A stretch of 64,000 bases of DNA from Chitinophagales bacterium (GTDB lineage: Bacteria; Bacteroidota; Bacteroidia; Chitinophagales; LD1): positions 620,001-684,000 of the forward strand of contig JAHBTS010000001.1 of the NCBI GenBank assembly GCA_019638515.1. The letters are read 5' to 3'. This document shows positions 8,776-19,700 of this stretch, piece by piece. Position numbers and translations under genes: made by a program. Position 1 is the stretch's first letter. Each line of letters begins with the position of its first letter. Under the pieces are notes generated by a model, which made no database searches, was not told the origin of the DNA, and was given only the letters and a program-made list of their open reading frames with translations.

Positions 8776-8805
8776 CATTATTTCTGAAAATCATAAAGCA
8801 AGGTT

Positions 8806-10254
8806 ATGAGCAATCAGCAAGATGACGTTTTACAAGAGCATATAGATTCCGACTATAAATATGGGTTTACCACAAACATAGAGCAAGAGTTTGCACCAAA
8901 GGGTTTAAACGAAGATATTGTTCGGTTTATTTCTGCCAAAAAAAATGAGCCGGAATGGATGCTCGAATGGCGCTTACAGGCATTTAAGGCTTGGCAAAAA
9001 ATGAAGCAGCCGCAATGGCAGAATGTACATTTTCCGGAAGTGGATTTTCAAAGTATTATCTACTATGCTGCTCCTAAAAAGAAGAAAGAAATTAAGAGTT
9101 TAGATGATATAGATCCGGAAATTCGCGCCACTTACGATAAGTTGGGTATTCCCATTCAGGAGCAAAAAATATTGGCAGGTGTTGCCGTAGATTATGTAAT
9201 GGATAGCGAGAGTGTGGTTACCACTTTCCGCGAAGCACTCAAAGAGAAGGGAATCATTTTTTGTTCCATGTCTGAAGCCATTCGCGAGCATGCAGATTTA
9301 ATAAAACAATACTTAGGGACTGTAGTGCCCGTACGCGATAACTTTTATGCAGCATTAAACAGTGCTGTTTTTAGCGATGGTAGTTTTGTGTATATCCCCA
9401 AAGGCGTTCGCTGCCCAATGGAACTTTCTACTTATTTTAGAATAAATGCAGAAAATACAGGGCAATTTGAACGCACGCTCATTATTGCCGAAGATAGCAG
9501 TTATGTAAGTTATTTAGAAGGTTGCACAGCGCCCACGCGCGATGAAAACCAATTGCATGCAGCAGTGGTTGAATTAGTGGCTATGGACAATGCCGAAATA
9601 AAATATTCAACGGTTCAAAACTGGTATCCGGGCGATAAAGAAGGCAAAGGAGGCGTGTATAATTTTGTTACAAAGCGCGGATTATGCAAAGGCGTTAATT
9701 CTAAGATAAGTTGGACTCAAATGGAAACCGGTAGCGCCATTACATGGAAATATCCGAGTTGTATTTTAAAAGGCGATAACTCCATTGGAGAATTTTATTC
9801 GGTAGCAGTTACCAATAATTTTCAACAAGCCGATACAGGTACCAAAATGATTCACATCGGGAAAAATACACGCAGCCGTATTGTAAGCAAAGGTATTAGT
9901 GCAGGAAAATCGCAAAACTCTTATCGCGGTTTAGTACAAGTACAAGGCACGGCAGATAATGCTTACAACTTCAGCCAGTGCGATAGTTTATTGATTGGCG
10001 ATAAATGTGGAGCGCACACATTTCCATATCTTGAAGTAAAGAATAATTCAAGCAAAGTAGAGCACGAAGCCACCACCTCTAAAATTGGAGAAGACTTACT
10101 CTTTTATTGCAACCAGCGCGGGCTAAGCGATGAAGAGGCCGTAAACATGATAGTAAACGGTTATTGCAAGGAAGTGTTTAAGCAATTACCAATGGAGTTT
10201 GCAGTAGAGGCTCAAAAATTATTAAGCATCAGTTTAGAAGGAAGCGTAGGATAA
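8806..10254 (+). CDS. sufB: Fe-S cluster assembly scaffold SufB
   Basis: Central scaffold subunit of the SufBCD complex, on which Fe-S clusters are built in the cytosol. At 482 aa it has the usual length. It has the alpha-helical N-terminal part and the long right-handed beta-helix core of the family ([56 protein letters not shown]). The C-terminal conserved stretch [20 protein letters not shown] is present. It is the first gene of sufBCDS, behind an operator-like palindrome, and is followed by sufC after 48 bases. Confidence 0.97.
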   Translation: MSNQQDDVLQEHIDSDYKYGFTTNIEQEFAPKGLNEDIVRFISAKKNEPEWMLEWRLQAFKAWQKMKQPQWQNVHFPEVDFQSIIYYAAPKKKKEIKSLDDIDPEIRATYDKLGIPIQEQKILAGVAVDYVMDSESVVTTFREALKEKGIIFCSMSEAIREHADLIKQYLGTVVPVRDNFYAALNSAVFSDGSFVYIPKGVRCPMELSTYFRINAENTGQFERTLIIAEDSSYVSYLEGCTAPTRDENQLHAAVVELVAMDNAEIKYSTVQNWYPGDKEGKGGVYNFVTKRGLCKGVNSKISWTQMETGSAITWKYPSCILKGDNSIGEFYSVAVTNNFQQADTGTKMIHIGKNTRSRIVSKGISAGKSQNSYRGLVQVQGTADNAYNFSQCDSLLIGDKCGAHTFPYLEVKNNSSKVEHEATTSKIGEDLLFYCNQRGLSDEEAVNMIVNGYCKEVFKQLPMEFAVEAQKLLSISLEGSVG

Positions 10255-10302
10255 ACATTAATTTACAAATGCTACTGCGGTAGTAAATAAAACTATATAG
10301 CT

Positions 10303-11064
10303 ATGTTGTTAGAAATAAAAAATTTGAATGTTCGCATAGGGCAAAAAGAAATTCTGAAGGATTTTAACCTGCAAATAAATAAGGGTGAAATACATGCCAT
10401 TATGGGACCAAACGGAACAGGGAAATCTACGTTGGCATCGGTTTTGGCAGGCAAAGAAGAATACGAAGTTACTTCGGGCGAAATTTATTACCTCGGCAAA
10501 AACCTATTGGAAATGAGTCCCGATGAGCGTGCTCGCGAAGGAGTGTTTTTGGCATTTCAATATCCGGTAGAAATTCCGGGAATAAGCACCACCAATTTTA
10601 TGAAAGCAGCCGTAAATGCCAAGCGCAAACACCTCGGCTTAGAGCCAATGGATGCCAAAGATTTTTTGAAATTAATGAGCGAAAAACGCGCCATAGTAGA
10701 GCTAAGCAAAGAGTTTACTTCTCGTTCATTAAATGAAGGATTTAGCGGAGGAGAGAAAAAGCGCAATGAAATTTTCCAAATGGCAATGCTGGAGCCTAAA
10801 CTCGCAGTTTTAGACGAAACAGATTCCGGTTTAGATATAGATGCGTTGCGCATTGTAGCCAACGGTGTAAATAAGCTGCGCAGCAGCGATAATGCGTTTT
10901 TGGTTATTACACACTACCAACGCTTGCTTAATTACATAATTCCCGATTTTGTACACGTAATGTATGGTGGCAAAATTGTAAAGAGCGGCAATAAAGAACT
11001 CGCATTAAAATTGGAAGAAAAAGGCTACGATTGGATTAAAGAAGAAGTAGGCGAATTTGTTTAA
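10303..11064 (+). CDS. sufC: Fe-S assembly ATPase SufC
   Basis: ABC-type ATPase that powers conformational change in the SufBCD scaffold. It is a soluble, non-transport ABC protein of 253 aa, normal length. Walker A is GPNGTGKST (about residues 36-44), the signature is [14 protein letters not shown] with the SufC-typical Lys-Lys-Arg-Asn variant, Walker B is [14 protein letters not shown], and the H-switch is in [12 protein letters not shown]. It sits between sufB and sufD in one operon. The stop codon lies 19 bases before the chosen sufD start. Confidence 0.97.
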   Translation: MLLEIKNLNVRIGQKEILKDFNLQINKGEIHAIMGPNGTGKSTLASVLAGKEEYEVTSGEIYYLGKNLLEMSPDERAREGVFLAFQYPVEIPGISTTNFMKAAVNAKRKHLGLEPMDAKDFLKLMSEKRAIVELSKEFTSRSLNEGFSGGEKKRNEIFQMAMLEPKLAVLDETDSGLDIDALRIVANGVNKLRSSDNAFLVITHYQRLLNYIIPDFVHVMYGGKIVKSGNKELALKLEEKGYDWIKEEVGEFV

Positions 11065-11083
11065 TGAATGTTTAGCAGTGGTT

Positions 11084-12361
11084 ATGGAAACAATAGAGCA
11101 ACAATTTAAAAGCATACAGCAAAGCCAATCGGAAAAAATAAGAACCGATGCGTTTGCCGCTTTTGAAAAATTGGGTATCCCAACTTCGAGGCACGAAGAA
11201 TGGAAATACACCAACATAAAAACAAAACTCAGTAAAGAGTTTATTCTTACGCCTTTAGAATCTGCCGTGAATACAGCGGTAAAAAGCTATATCTCCAGTT
11301 TGCCGCCTTATGCCTTCAGGTTAGTTTTTCTAAATGGAGTTTTTCAGCAGGAACTAAGTATTGTACCGGAAATTGAAGGTTTGCAAGTAATGAATTTGAA
11401 AGAAGCATTCAGCACTTCAAATACTGTTGCAGAGAAATATTTCGGTAAGGCTGTTCATTTCAACGAAGAACATTTTGCGGCATTAAATACTGCGTTTGTA
11501 ACCGATGGCGCATTTATTCATGTGCATAGAAACGTGGTGATAGAAGAGCCTATTTACCTACATTACTTCTTTACGGCTACCGATGCAAATGCATTTATAC
11601 AAACAAGAAATTTGGTGGTGTTAGAAGATGGATCATCGCTGCAAATAGCTGAAGATTTTCGCAATGCCAGCAATATTACAGTGCAGTACAACCATGTTTC
11701 GGAAATGTTTGTGGGTAAAAATGCACAACTTGGCGTAGTAAAATTACAGTTGGAAACAAAACTCGTAAAAGGCATTCATACCCTCGAAGCACAAATAGAG
11801 CGCGATGCCACTTTTAATGCGTCTACCATAACATTTGAAGCAGATGTAATTCGAAACAATATTTCTGCTAGATTGTTGGGAGAAAACGCTCATGCCGATT
11901 TAAGCGGTTTATATTTTGGAAAAGAAACTGCACATATAGACAGCCATATTTTGGTAGATCACATTGCTCCCAATTGTACCAGTAATCAACTGTATAAAGG
12001 AGTATTAAACGATGAATCAACCGGAGTTTTTAACGGCAAAATATTTGTGAAACCCGATGCTCAAAAAACGAATGCTTTTCAATCGAGTAAAGCATTGTTA
12101 CTTTCGAGTGAAGCAAGTATAAACAGCAAACCGCAGTTAGAAATTTTTGCCGATGATGTAAAGTGTTCTCACGGGGCCGCTATTGGGCAGTTAGATGAAA
12201 GTGCAATGTTTTATTTGCAAGCACGCGGCATTCCCAAAGAGCTTGCTAAGCAGTTGCTTACCTATGCTTTTGTGCATGAGGTAGTAGAGCATATAAATAC
12301 CAAACCATTGCGCCAATTTCTTTGCGATAAGTTAAAAGAAGAGTTGAAACTGAATTGGTAA
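11084..12361 (+). CDS. sufD: Fe-S assembly protein SufD
   Basis: SufB paralogue and second scaffold subunit of SufBCD, involved in iron supply to the complex. The ATG at 11084 (METIEQQF) gives 425 aa; an in-frame start at 11057 would overlap sufC and add nine unlikely residues. Family marks include the N-terminal GIPTSRHEEWKYTNIK motif and the C-terminal DDVKCSHGAAIGQLDESAMFYLQARGI with the conserved Cys-Ser-His-Gly-Ala. sufS begins 7 bases after the stop, consistent with coupled translation. Confidence 0.96.
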   Translation: METIEQQFKSIQQSQSEKIRTDAFAAFEKLGIPTSRHEEWKYTNIKTKLSKEFILTPLESAVNTAVKSYISSLPPYAFRLVFLNGVFQQELSIVPEIEGLQVMNLKEAFSTSNTVAEKYFGKAVHFNEEHFAALNTAFVTDGAFIHVHRNVVIEEPIYLHYFFTATDANAFIQTRNLVVLEDGSSLQIAEDFRNASNITVQYNHVSEMFVGKNAQLGVVKLQLETKLVKGIHTLEAQIERDATFNASTITFEADVIRNNISARLLGENAHADLSGLYFGKETAHIDSHILVDHIAPNCTSNQLYKGVLNDESTGVFNGKIFVKPDAQKTNAFQSSKALLLSSEASINSKPQLEIFADDVKCSHGAAIGQLDESAMFYLQARGIPKELAKQLLTYAFVHEVVEHINTKPLRQFLCDKLKEELKLNW

Positions 12362-12368
12362 AACCATA

Positions 12369-13595
12369 ATGCAAGCGAGCGTGAATTCAATATCAGATAT
12401 ACGTGCGCAATTTCCATTGTTGCACCGGCAGGTAAATGGCAAACCACTTATTTATTTCGATAATGCTGCAACATCGCAAAAGCCTTTAGTTGTGTTGAAT
12501 GCCATTCAGCAATACTATGCAGCGTACAATAGTAACATTCACCGTGGCGCACATTACATGGCAAATTTTGCTACCGAGGCATACGAAAATTCGCGTGCTG
12601 CCATTGCGCAGCATTTGAATGCAGTTGTTGAAGAAATAAACTTTGTGAGAGGCACTACCGAAGCTGTGAATTTAGTGGCGCAAACTTATGGTAGAGTTAA
12701 TGTACAAGCCGGAGATGAAGTTATTGTTAGTACCATGGAGCATCATAGCAATATTGTGCCGTGGCAAATGTTGTGCAACGAAAAAGGTGCTCAGCTAAGG
12801 GTTATTCCCATTTTCGATTCGGGAGAGTTAGATGTAGAGGCATACGAGAAGTTGCTTTCTGCAAGAACTAAGATAGTGGCTGTTGGCTATGTTTCAAATG
12901 CGCTTGGAACCGTTAATCCGGTGCAGCATATTATAGCAAAGGCGCACGAAGTGGGCGCTGTTGTTTTTGTGGATGGCGCACAGGCGTTGCCGCATAAAAG
13001 GGTAGATGTAAAGGCACTAGATGCCGATTTTCTTGCCTTTAGCGGCCATAAAACATTTGCACCAACCGGTATTGGTGTTTTGTATGGTAAGAAGGCAATT
13101 TTAGAAGCTATGCCGCCATATATGGGAGGCGGTGAAATGATAGACAGTGTGAGTTTTGAGAAAACTACCTATAATAAACTTCCATATAAGTTTGAGGCGG
13201 GAACACCGCATATAGAAGGTGGTATTGTTTTAGGCGAAGCTATTCGTTTTATGCAGCAAATGGGTATGGATTTTATTGCTGCGCAAGAGGAAGAATTGCT
13301 GCAATACGGTACTCGTGCATTAACACAAATAGATGGCTTGCGCATAGTGGGTACCGCCAAAGAAAAGTGTTCTGTTATTTCATTTTTGGTAAACGATATT
13401 CACCCATACGATATTGGAACTTTGTTGGATAAACAAGGTATTGCTATTCGAACGGGGCATCATTGCTGCCAGCCGCTCATGCAGCGTTTGGGTATTGAAG
13501 GAACGTGCCGTGCATCGTTTGCTTTCTACAATACTACCGAGGAAATAGATGTGTTTGTTGCAGCACTCCAAAAGGCAGTTGCCATACTTTCATAG
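12369..13595 (+). CDS. sufS: Cysteine desulfurase SufS (SufS/CsdA type, group II)
   Basis: PLP enzyme that takes sulfur from cysteine, leaving alanine, and holds it as a persulfide for Fe-S building. It is 408 aa. Motifs: NFVRGTTEAVNLVA, TMEHHSNIVPW, the PLP Lys in FSGHKTFAPTGIG, and the active-site Cys (about 366) in the short rigid RTGHHCCQP loop typical of group II desulfurases. This class normally needs a sulfur acceptor such as SufE or SufU. None is encoded in this operon or window, so the partner must be elsewhere. It is the last gene of the operon. Confidence 0.96.
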   Translation: MQASVNSISDIRAQFPLLHRQVNGKPLIYFDNAATSQKPLVVLNAIQQYYAAYNSNIHRGAHYMANFATEAYENSRAAIAQHLNAVVEEINFVRGTTEAVNLVAQTYGRVNVQAGDEVIVSTMEHHSNIVPWQMLCNEKGAQLRVIPIFDSGELDVEAYEKLLSARTKIVAVGYVSNALGTVNPVQHIIAKAHEVGAVVFVDGAQALPHKRVDVKALDADFLAFSGHKTFAPTGIGVLYGKKAILEAMPPYMGGGEMIDSVSFEKTTYNKLPYKFEAGTPHIEGGIVLGEAIRFMQQMGMDFIAAQEEELLQYGTRALTQIDGLRIVGTAKEKCSVISFLVNDIHPYDIGTLLDKQGIAIRTGHHCCQPLMQRLGIEGTCRASFAFYNTTEEIDVFVAALQKAVAILS

Positions 13596-13596
13596 C

Positions 13597-13618
13597 GTAT
13601 TGTTTCAATACAATTTTT
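13597..13618 (+). terminator. Weak terminator candidate after sufS
   Basis: GTATTG (13597-13602), a TTT loop and CAATAC (13606-13611) are followed by AATTTTT. The stem is short and AT-rich, so this is only a likely end for the suf transcript. Confidence 0.4.
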
Positions 13619-13648
13619 AGGAAGATAATGTAGGAGTAAGCAAGCTAT

Positions 13649-14947
13649 TTACTTTATTAGTTTTATGGTTTCTTTTTCTGTTTCATTACTTATTTGTAAA
13701 AAGTAAGAACCGGGTGTAAGAGCCGAAAAATCTTGCTGTTCAATGTGTGTGCCTTGCCATATAATTTCACCAATGGTGCTATATAATGCAAACTCACAAT
13801 GGTTCTCTTTTTCGGTGCGATACTCTATTTTGTCGGTAAATGGATTGGGATATACCTTGTTTGTACGAACCGTATTTTGCTTAGCAATCGAAGACGTTAA
13901 AGAACAGTTTGCTGCAATGCTATCGGTGTAGTAATTTGAGGAGCAATTACCGCAAAACAGGCTTTTAAAGAAACAAGTTGCACGTTGTATTCTAAATAGA
14001 TTTTGTTCGGGAGTGTCTTTCCAAACCCCATGCCCGCCACCTTGTTTTACAGTAAGCTCTGCGCATACGCCAAGTGCAGTAAGTTTGTTGTAAATAGCTC
14101 TGGAACCCCACATTTTTATAAAGTTGGTGCAGCCTGCCCAGTAGCCGGAATCTATGGGAGAAATATTATCTAAATCACCCGCAAAGCCCACTAATGGAAT
14201 TGCATTGGCGGCTGTGATGCCTTCTATGTTTACCACACTTCCCCAGTTGTGGAAAAGACCTTTTAAAGTGAATGAATTGGTTAAGTTATTTCCTGAAGAA
14301 TTGATGTTGCCCAATGTTTGTTTTAAATCGGGATACATAGAGTCAATATCTTGTTGTTTTAAGAAAGCCATATTGGCTGAGGCAAAAGCTCCCGCACTGT
14401 TGCCACCTGCAAAAATCCATGCAGTATCAATGTGGTAGGTAGCGGCATTGGCGGCAAGAAATCGAATGGCTGCATGTTCATCTTGCAAGCCTCTGTAAAG
14501 TGCCTGGCGTTGCGATACGGGATCGCCATTACAGGTAGTAGTGCCGCGATTCCAGCCCAAGCGATACTCGATGGTTGCTGCAACAAAGCCGCGTTTGGCA
14601 AATTCAATACAATCGGTATTTAAACCTTTTAAACTTCCTCCGCTAAATCCTCCACCGTGTACCAATACTATTAAAGGTCTTTTTTGAAAGGTATCTACGC
14701 TTGTTTTAGGCGAAAAAACATGCAGTATCAATGTTTGGCTATCGCCTTGAAAGTTGTATGCCTTACCATAAACTACTGCACTATCGAAAGCAATATCGGA
14801 ATCGGTAAATATAGGTATTTCAGAAAAGCGTGTGCCGCTATTGCAATACTGCTGCTGGGCTTGTGGAGTAAAGTAAAGCAATACAACTGCTGCCATGAGC
14901 ATTGTATTTTTGGTAATTATTTTTTGTAAAATTAAAAGCATACACAC
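13649..14947 (-). CDS. Secreted alpha/beta-hydrolase (carboxylesterase-like) with T9SS sorting domain
   Basis: A 432-aa exported hydrolase. After a signal peptide (hydrophobic MLMAAVVLLYF, cleavage near QAQ), an alpha/beta-hydrolase domain (about 70-345) shows the oxyanion-hole motif VHGGGFSGGS and the nucleophile elbow FAGGNSAGAF. The acid is probably the Asp in GFAGDLDNISPID and the His that in GGGHGVW. This layout is typical of esterases and feruloyl- or acetyl-esterase-like enzymes; the substrate is unknown. The C-terminal ~75 residues (VYPNPFTDKI to TIKLIK) are a T9SS type A sorting domain. Starts at 14947 or at later in-frame Mets (14941, 14902) all keep a signal peptide. It is convergent with sufS and has no operon partner. 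Confidence 0.85.
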   Translation of the reverse strand: MCMLLILQKIITKNTMLMAAVVLLYFTPQAQQQYCNSGTRFSEIPIFTDSDIAFDSAVVYGKAYNFQGDSQTLILHVFSPKTSVDTFQKRPLIVLVHGGGFSGGSLKGLNTDCIEFAKRGFVAATIEYRLGWNRGTTTCNGDPVSQRQALYRGLQDEHAAIRFLAANAATYHIDTAWIFAGGNSAGAFASANMAFLKQQDIDSMYPDLKQTLGNINSSGNNLTNSFTLKGLFHNWGSVVNIEGITAANAIPLVGFAGDLDNISPIDSGYWAGCTNFIKMWGSRAIYNKLTALGVCAELTVKQGGGHGVWKDTPEQNLFRIQRATCFFKSLFCGNCSSNYYTDSIAANCSLTSSIAKQNTVRTNKVYPNPFTDKIEYRTEKENHCEFALYSTIGEIIWQGTHIEQQDFSALTPGSYFLQISNETEKETIKLIK

Positions 14948-15037
14948 TCCATTTAGTATGGTGAATTTATATATTTTATGGAGGTGTTTCTGTCAAAAAA
15001 AATATGATGTGTAGGATTGCAGTGAACAAGATAATGC

Positions 15038-16654
15038 TTAAATGGTTTTTAGAATAGATTGTATTAAATCATCGCTTCTTTTCAGTTTCATTTTTTTGCG
15101 AAGATTTAAACGGTGTTTTTCAATGTTGCGAACAGAAGTGAGTGTGAGAGATGAAATGTCTTTATTGCTTAGGCCTTTGGTAAGCATAACGGCTGTGCCG
15201 GCTTCTGCATTGGTGATGGTAGGGAATTTCTCTATTAGTTTATACATGGCGGCCTGGTGGGTATCATTAAACTTAGAGGAGTAATTGGTGCGTTCTACTT
15301 GTTGTGCTTGTTCGGTGGTGCGTACCATTTCGCGCAGTTTTACAAATATTTCACGTCTGCGAATGTTGGTTTGTTCCAACTCATTAAAATATGCCGCAAA
15401 CTGTTTTATGAGTTTATCTTTCTGCTCTATGTGTGCATGGCTTGCTTGCAGATTTTGAGCTAAAAGTTCCAGTTCTTTTTTCATGGTTTGTTCTTTTAGT
15501 TGTTGTAACTCTAATTGCTGTTTGGTTTCAAGGTTTTTTAATTTTTCGTCTGTTTCTAATTGTTTCCATACTTCAAATTCGTGGTGGTGTTTTTCTGCAA
15601 GTGCTAATGCCTCTTTGTATTTTCCTGTAGCCTTTGCGTGGGCGCTTTTTAGTTCCAATAGTTTAATTTTATACATAGCCACATTGGCTTTTGTTGCCAA
15701 TGGAGAAGCCACAGCCAATGCTTTCTGCATGGCTTGATATTGCTTTGTTTGAAGGTAAATATCTGCCAAGCCAATGAGTGCTGTAAGTTGATACATTGGC
15801 AAGTTTATTTGTGCTGCAATTTTGGCTGCCGTTTTTAGTTGGCTTTCGGCTTTTGCTATATTTTTTTGCTGTTGTAAAACATGCGATGTATTGATGAGGA
15901 TAGTAATGTAGCTTACATTATCCGGCTCTGTTGTTTGTTCTAAAAAAGCCTGTAATTGTTCGTAAATAGAGAGCGCTTCGCGATAGTGTTTAAAGAAGGC
16001 ATAGCAATCTGCCAACAGTACATAAAATCCTTTGTTTTGCTGTTGCGAAAAATCTGTGGTGAATAAATGTTTAATGCGCAAACATTCTTCAAAGGCTAAT
16101 TTTTTTTCACCGAAATAATAGTAGATGTGCGGTACTGCCCAAGCACTTTGTTGTAAATAGAACTGGTGTTCGTGTTCAGTAGCGAGTAGTTTAACTTGTT
16201 GTGCTGTTTCTAATGCAAGTGTAAATTGCCCTGTTAGTTTTTCTACCATGTGTTTTAAGAAAAGTGCACGCAGTAGTTCTTCTATCCAGTTGTTTTTTTG
16301 TGCTTCATCAATGAGCCTTTGTACGTCTTCTATATTTGCAGTTTGGTTGCCGGTTTTAAAGGATTCAATAAGTTGAAGGCGTTTCCATCTGTGTTTAAAT
16401 AGTGGTTGTGTAATGCGGTTAAAAGCCTTTTTGTGTTTTGCCTCTAAATTGTTGGCTTCTTGCACACGATTAGCTTGGCGGAGCAGCAATACAGCAGTAA
16501 TCTCGAGTAGTGTTTTTTCGCTTTTCCCAATAGGTGTTTTTGCAGTTGCTTTTTTAAAATTTTGAAATGATTGATACTGCTTTTCCGAATCGGAATTATT
16601 GCTGCTCCAAAAAGTTTCGAGTGCTTTATAGAAAGACGAGAATTTAACTGCCAT
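15038..16654 (-). CDS. TPR-containing LuxR-type transcriptional regulator
   Basis: A 538-aa cytosolic regulator. Residues about 60-370 are helical repeats of tetratricopeptide type, including EALSIYEQLQAFL. A coiled-coil segment rich in Gln/Glu/Lys follows (about 370-440). The C-terminal ~65 residues form a LuxR/GerE helix-turn-helix (MLTKGLSNKDISSLTLTS then RNIEKHRLNLRKKMKL). No signal peptide or transmembrane segment is seen, so it differs from the membrane-anchored two-component-like TPR-LuxR proteins of many Bacteroidota. It is divergent from the giant surface-protein gene with a 116-base shared gap, which makes that gene a candidate target. The signal is unknown. Confidence 0.8.
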   Translation of the reverse strand: MAVKFSSFYKALETFWSSNNSDSEKQYQSFQNFKKATAKTPIGKSEKTLLEITAVLLLRQANRVQEANNLEAKHKKAFNRITQPLFKHRWKRLQLIESFKTGNQTANIEDVQRLIDEAQKNNWIEELLRALFLKHMVEKLTGQFTLALETAQQVKLLATEHEHQFYLQQSAWAVPHIYYYFGEKKLAFEECLRIKHLFTTDFSQQQNKGFYVLLADCYAFFKHYREALSIYEQLQAFLEQTTEPDNVSYITILINTSHVLQQQKNIAKAESQLKTAAKIAAQINLPMYQLTALIGLADIYLQTKQYQAMQKALAVASPLATKANVAMYKIKLLELKSAHAKATGKYKEALALAEKHHHEFEVWKQLETDEKLKNLETKQQLELQQLKEQTMKKELELLAQNLQASHAHIEQKDKLIKQFAAYFNELEQTNIRRREIFVKLREMVRTTEQAQQVERTNYSSKFNDTHQAAMYKLIEKFPTITNAEAGTAVMLTKGLSNKDISSLTLTSVRNIEKHRLNLRKKMKLKRSDDLIQSILKTI

Positions 16655-16669
16655 GGTATTGAATTAAAG

Positions 16670-16700
16670 CAAACATATCTTTAAATACTATGGCTTGCAA
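16670..16700 (-). promoter_or_regulatory. Promoter of the TPR-LuxR regulator
   Basis: On the minus strand TATGTTTG (16677 down to 16670) matches TAnnTTTG, and TTG (16700-16698) stands 20 bases upstream. The regulator ATG is 16 bases below the -7 element. The same gap must hold the promoter for the divergent giant gene. For that gene I see only a weak match (CAGATTTG). Confidence 0.55.
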
Positions 16701-16770
16701 TACGGTAGTAAATTAGTAGTAATGCTAAAAAGTGAGCGTTGCTACAGATTTGCTGCACAAAAAAATACAA

Positions 16771-19700
16771 ATGCACAATATGTTTCATAAGGTTTATACA
16801 CTACGTAGTTATTGCATGTGGGTTGCTTGCTTTGCATTGTTGCAATGCGCTCATGCTCAGGGTTTATCGCTACCTGCATTTTATGATGTAAGTGGAGTAA
16901 AACTAAGTAATACCAATGGTAATTGGGTAACCGTAAATCCGCAACAGCCCAATAATATTGATTTGATAGAAACACAATTATTCAAGATGCCCGGAAGAGG
17001 CATGGGTGTTGTAGGTGTGGAATTTAAATTGTTTGGAGCCGATGGAGGAACCGCCCGTTTTAAGAGTGGTGCTATCAATAATTTTGCAGAGGGCGGAAAA
17101 GGGGCACAGTTGTATTATCAAGTGGATTTGTCGGGTTTGAATATGTGGAAGCGCCCGTTTTTAGTAACCTTTGGCAAAAAAGGTGAGAGCCGTACTTATG
17201 ATAAGTATTTGTATTGCAGTGCCGGTGGCGGAGGCTCTACCGGTATGGCATGGCTATCTCCTAATGCCAACAGTGCTTCGCTGCATAAAACATGGCGCTC
17301 GCTATTTTGGGGTGGGAATAAAATAGCTGCGGCAGCAGGCGGTGGCGGTGGGTTTGCCACAAATGCTAATGTTTCCAACGGTAAGGCAGCTATGGGTTTA
17401 GAAAGATCTAACACTACTTTAGTTGATTATAGCTATGATTTTCATTATGAAAAGTTGACTGATGGGTCGGGAGCAGAGCTAATGACAGTAGGTGCCGGAG
17501 GTAGCAGAATGAGAACAGACGCAGCTGTCTTAAACGACCCTGTTTGCTGTGATAACTTTGATAAGATGCGGAAGGCAGGCTCTTATGTGCACAATGTATT
17601 TAATTTTACTAAATCCGTTGCATTGGGTGTATCTAACAAAATATTGCAGTCGGTTACTTTTGGTCAAAGTGGCGGTGTTTCTACTTTTACTTTTCCTGAA
17701 ACAAATGGATCGCCTGCTGGCGGTTATTTTTCTCCAACATCAAACTTTAGCATTACCAACGATGGTGGACGTGGTGGAGCGGGTTTTAGCGGTGGCGGAG
17801 CAGGTGTGCCTAATACAGACTTTTATACTTATGCACTTTCCTACACTTCCGGTTTAACTAGCGGAGGTGGCGGAACGGGAAGCTTACAGCAGATAACAGC
17901 TACGGCACATTACAGCGGTGCCGGAAACTCAGGAGGTAACGGGGGTTTGAGTGCTTTGTCTGATTATTTAGTAAATACATCTATTGTTAACGGAGGCTCT
18001 ACAGCTACTCCTAAGAGCGGTTATTTTATGTATCGTACTATTGCAGATACCACACCTCCGGTTGTGTCTATTGATACTGTTACTATTTATATACCGCAGA
18101 GTACTTTTGGTGTATTGTATTCATCTGCTCAACTTAGCCGCGCTACAATCGTTGATGATTGCTCTGATAACGATTCTGTGAATACCATTACATTCAGTAA
18201 AGCAAAATTTACATGCAGCGATGTAGGTACCACGCAACCTGTAACGGTAACGGTTGCCGATTTTGCAGGCAACCAAACCATTAAAACAATCATGGTTGTT
18301 GTTAAAGATACCTCACATCCGATAGCAATACCAATTATTCCACCCAATCCGTTTTTACCCAACTATAAAGATCCATTTACTATTGATGTTACCAAGGAGC
18401 CTTATACTGTAACAGCCGCAGATTTGCCCGAAGGCTATGATGGTTGCAATGGCGGTGTAGTTATTCATTTTACACCTACTACATTTACGTGTGCACATGC
18501 AGGAACTTCGCAAACGGTTTCATTTTATTACACAGATAGCGATGGGAATAGCAGTAGTGTAGGAACTGTTACCTTTAATATAATAGCGCAATCTTATCCT
18601 GTACTTTATGTAGATGCTTCGGCTACGGGAAACAACGATGGGAGTTCTTGGTCTAATGCGTTTAAGAATTTACAAGATGCACTCAAACCAGGGTGCGAAG
18701 CCGATAGAGCAATTTATATAGCTCAAGGAACTTACTATCCCGATAGAGGAAACAACGTTACGACAGGTAATCGCAATGCTTCCTTTGTAATTCCCGAAAA
18801 CTACAAATTGTATGGTGGCTTTCCTTCGGGAGGCGATGTGTTTAATAACCGTAAGCCTGCTACGTTTGCTACTGTGCTTTCGGGCGAAATTGGAAACATT
18901 GCATCTACCAACGATAATAGCTACCATATTGTTACAATAAACAGCAACAATACATTATTAGATGGTTTTGTACTGAGCGATGGAAATGCCAGTGCCGGTT
19001 TGGGTTCCGGTGGTGGAGCTGTGTTTTTTCAGCAACCTTCTATAGGAACTGCTGCTTATACTAACACTTTTAGAAATTGCACTTTTAAAAATAATATGGG
19101 CACATCGGGTAGTGCTGTGTATGCTCAACATCAAAACACCAACAATGCCAATAGCATTGATTTTGTAAACTGTATGTTTAGCAAAAACACAGCAAGTTCA
19201 AAAGGTGGCGCTGTTTATGTGGAAAGCACCAGTTCAAATGCCAATCAGAATTTTACGAACTGTGTATTTACTCAAAACACGGGAGATATAGGTGGTGCTG
19301 TTTATGCTTCTACTTCTTTTTCTAAGTTGAATTTAACTAACTGCACATTTACACGAAACAAAGCTACCACTTCCGGTGGAGCACTGTTTAATCAGGGAGC
19401 GGCTACTATTCGCAATAGTATTTTTTATGCCGATAGCAGCAATAATGTGTTGAATGAAGTTACTAATACAGGAGTGTTGAATACGGCATTCAGCAACATT
19501 CACGGAAGTGGTGGAAGTGCTAACTGGAATACTTCTTTTGGCAATAATTTGGGAAACAATATTGATACCAATCCGCAGTTCAATTTAATTAACTTATCGC
19601 TAAACCCAAGCAGCCCTTGCAGAAACCGAGGTGAAAAAGCATACAACACAGAACCCATTGATATAAACCAAGGAATACGTGTTGTGCAAGATACTATAGA

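Noticed and set aside
16732..16770. GTG start of the giant protein at 16732
   Set aside because: It would add 13 residues ahead of a good signal peptide that begins at the ATGs at 16771 or 16780, which have the A-rich context usual in this phylum.
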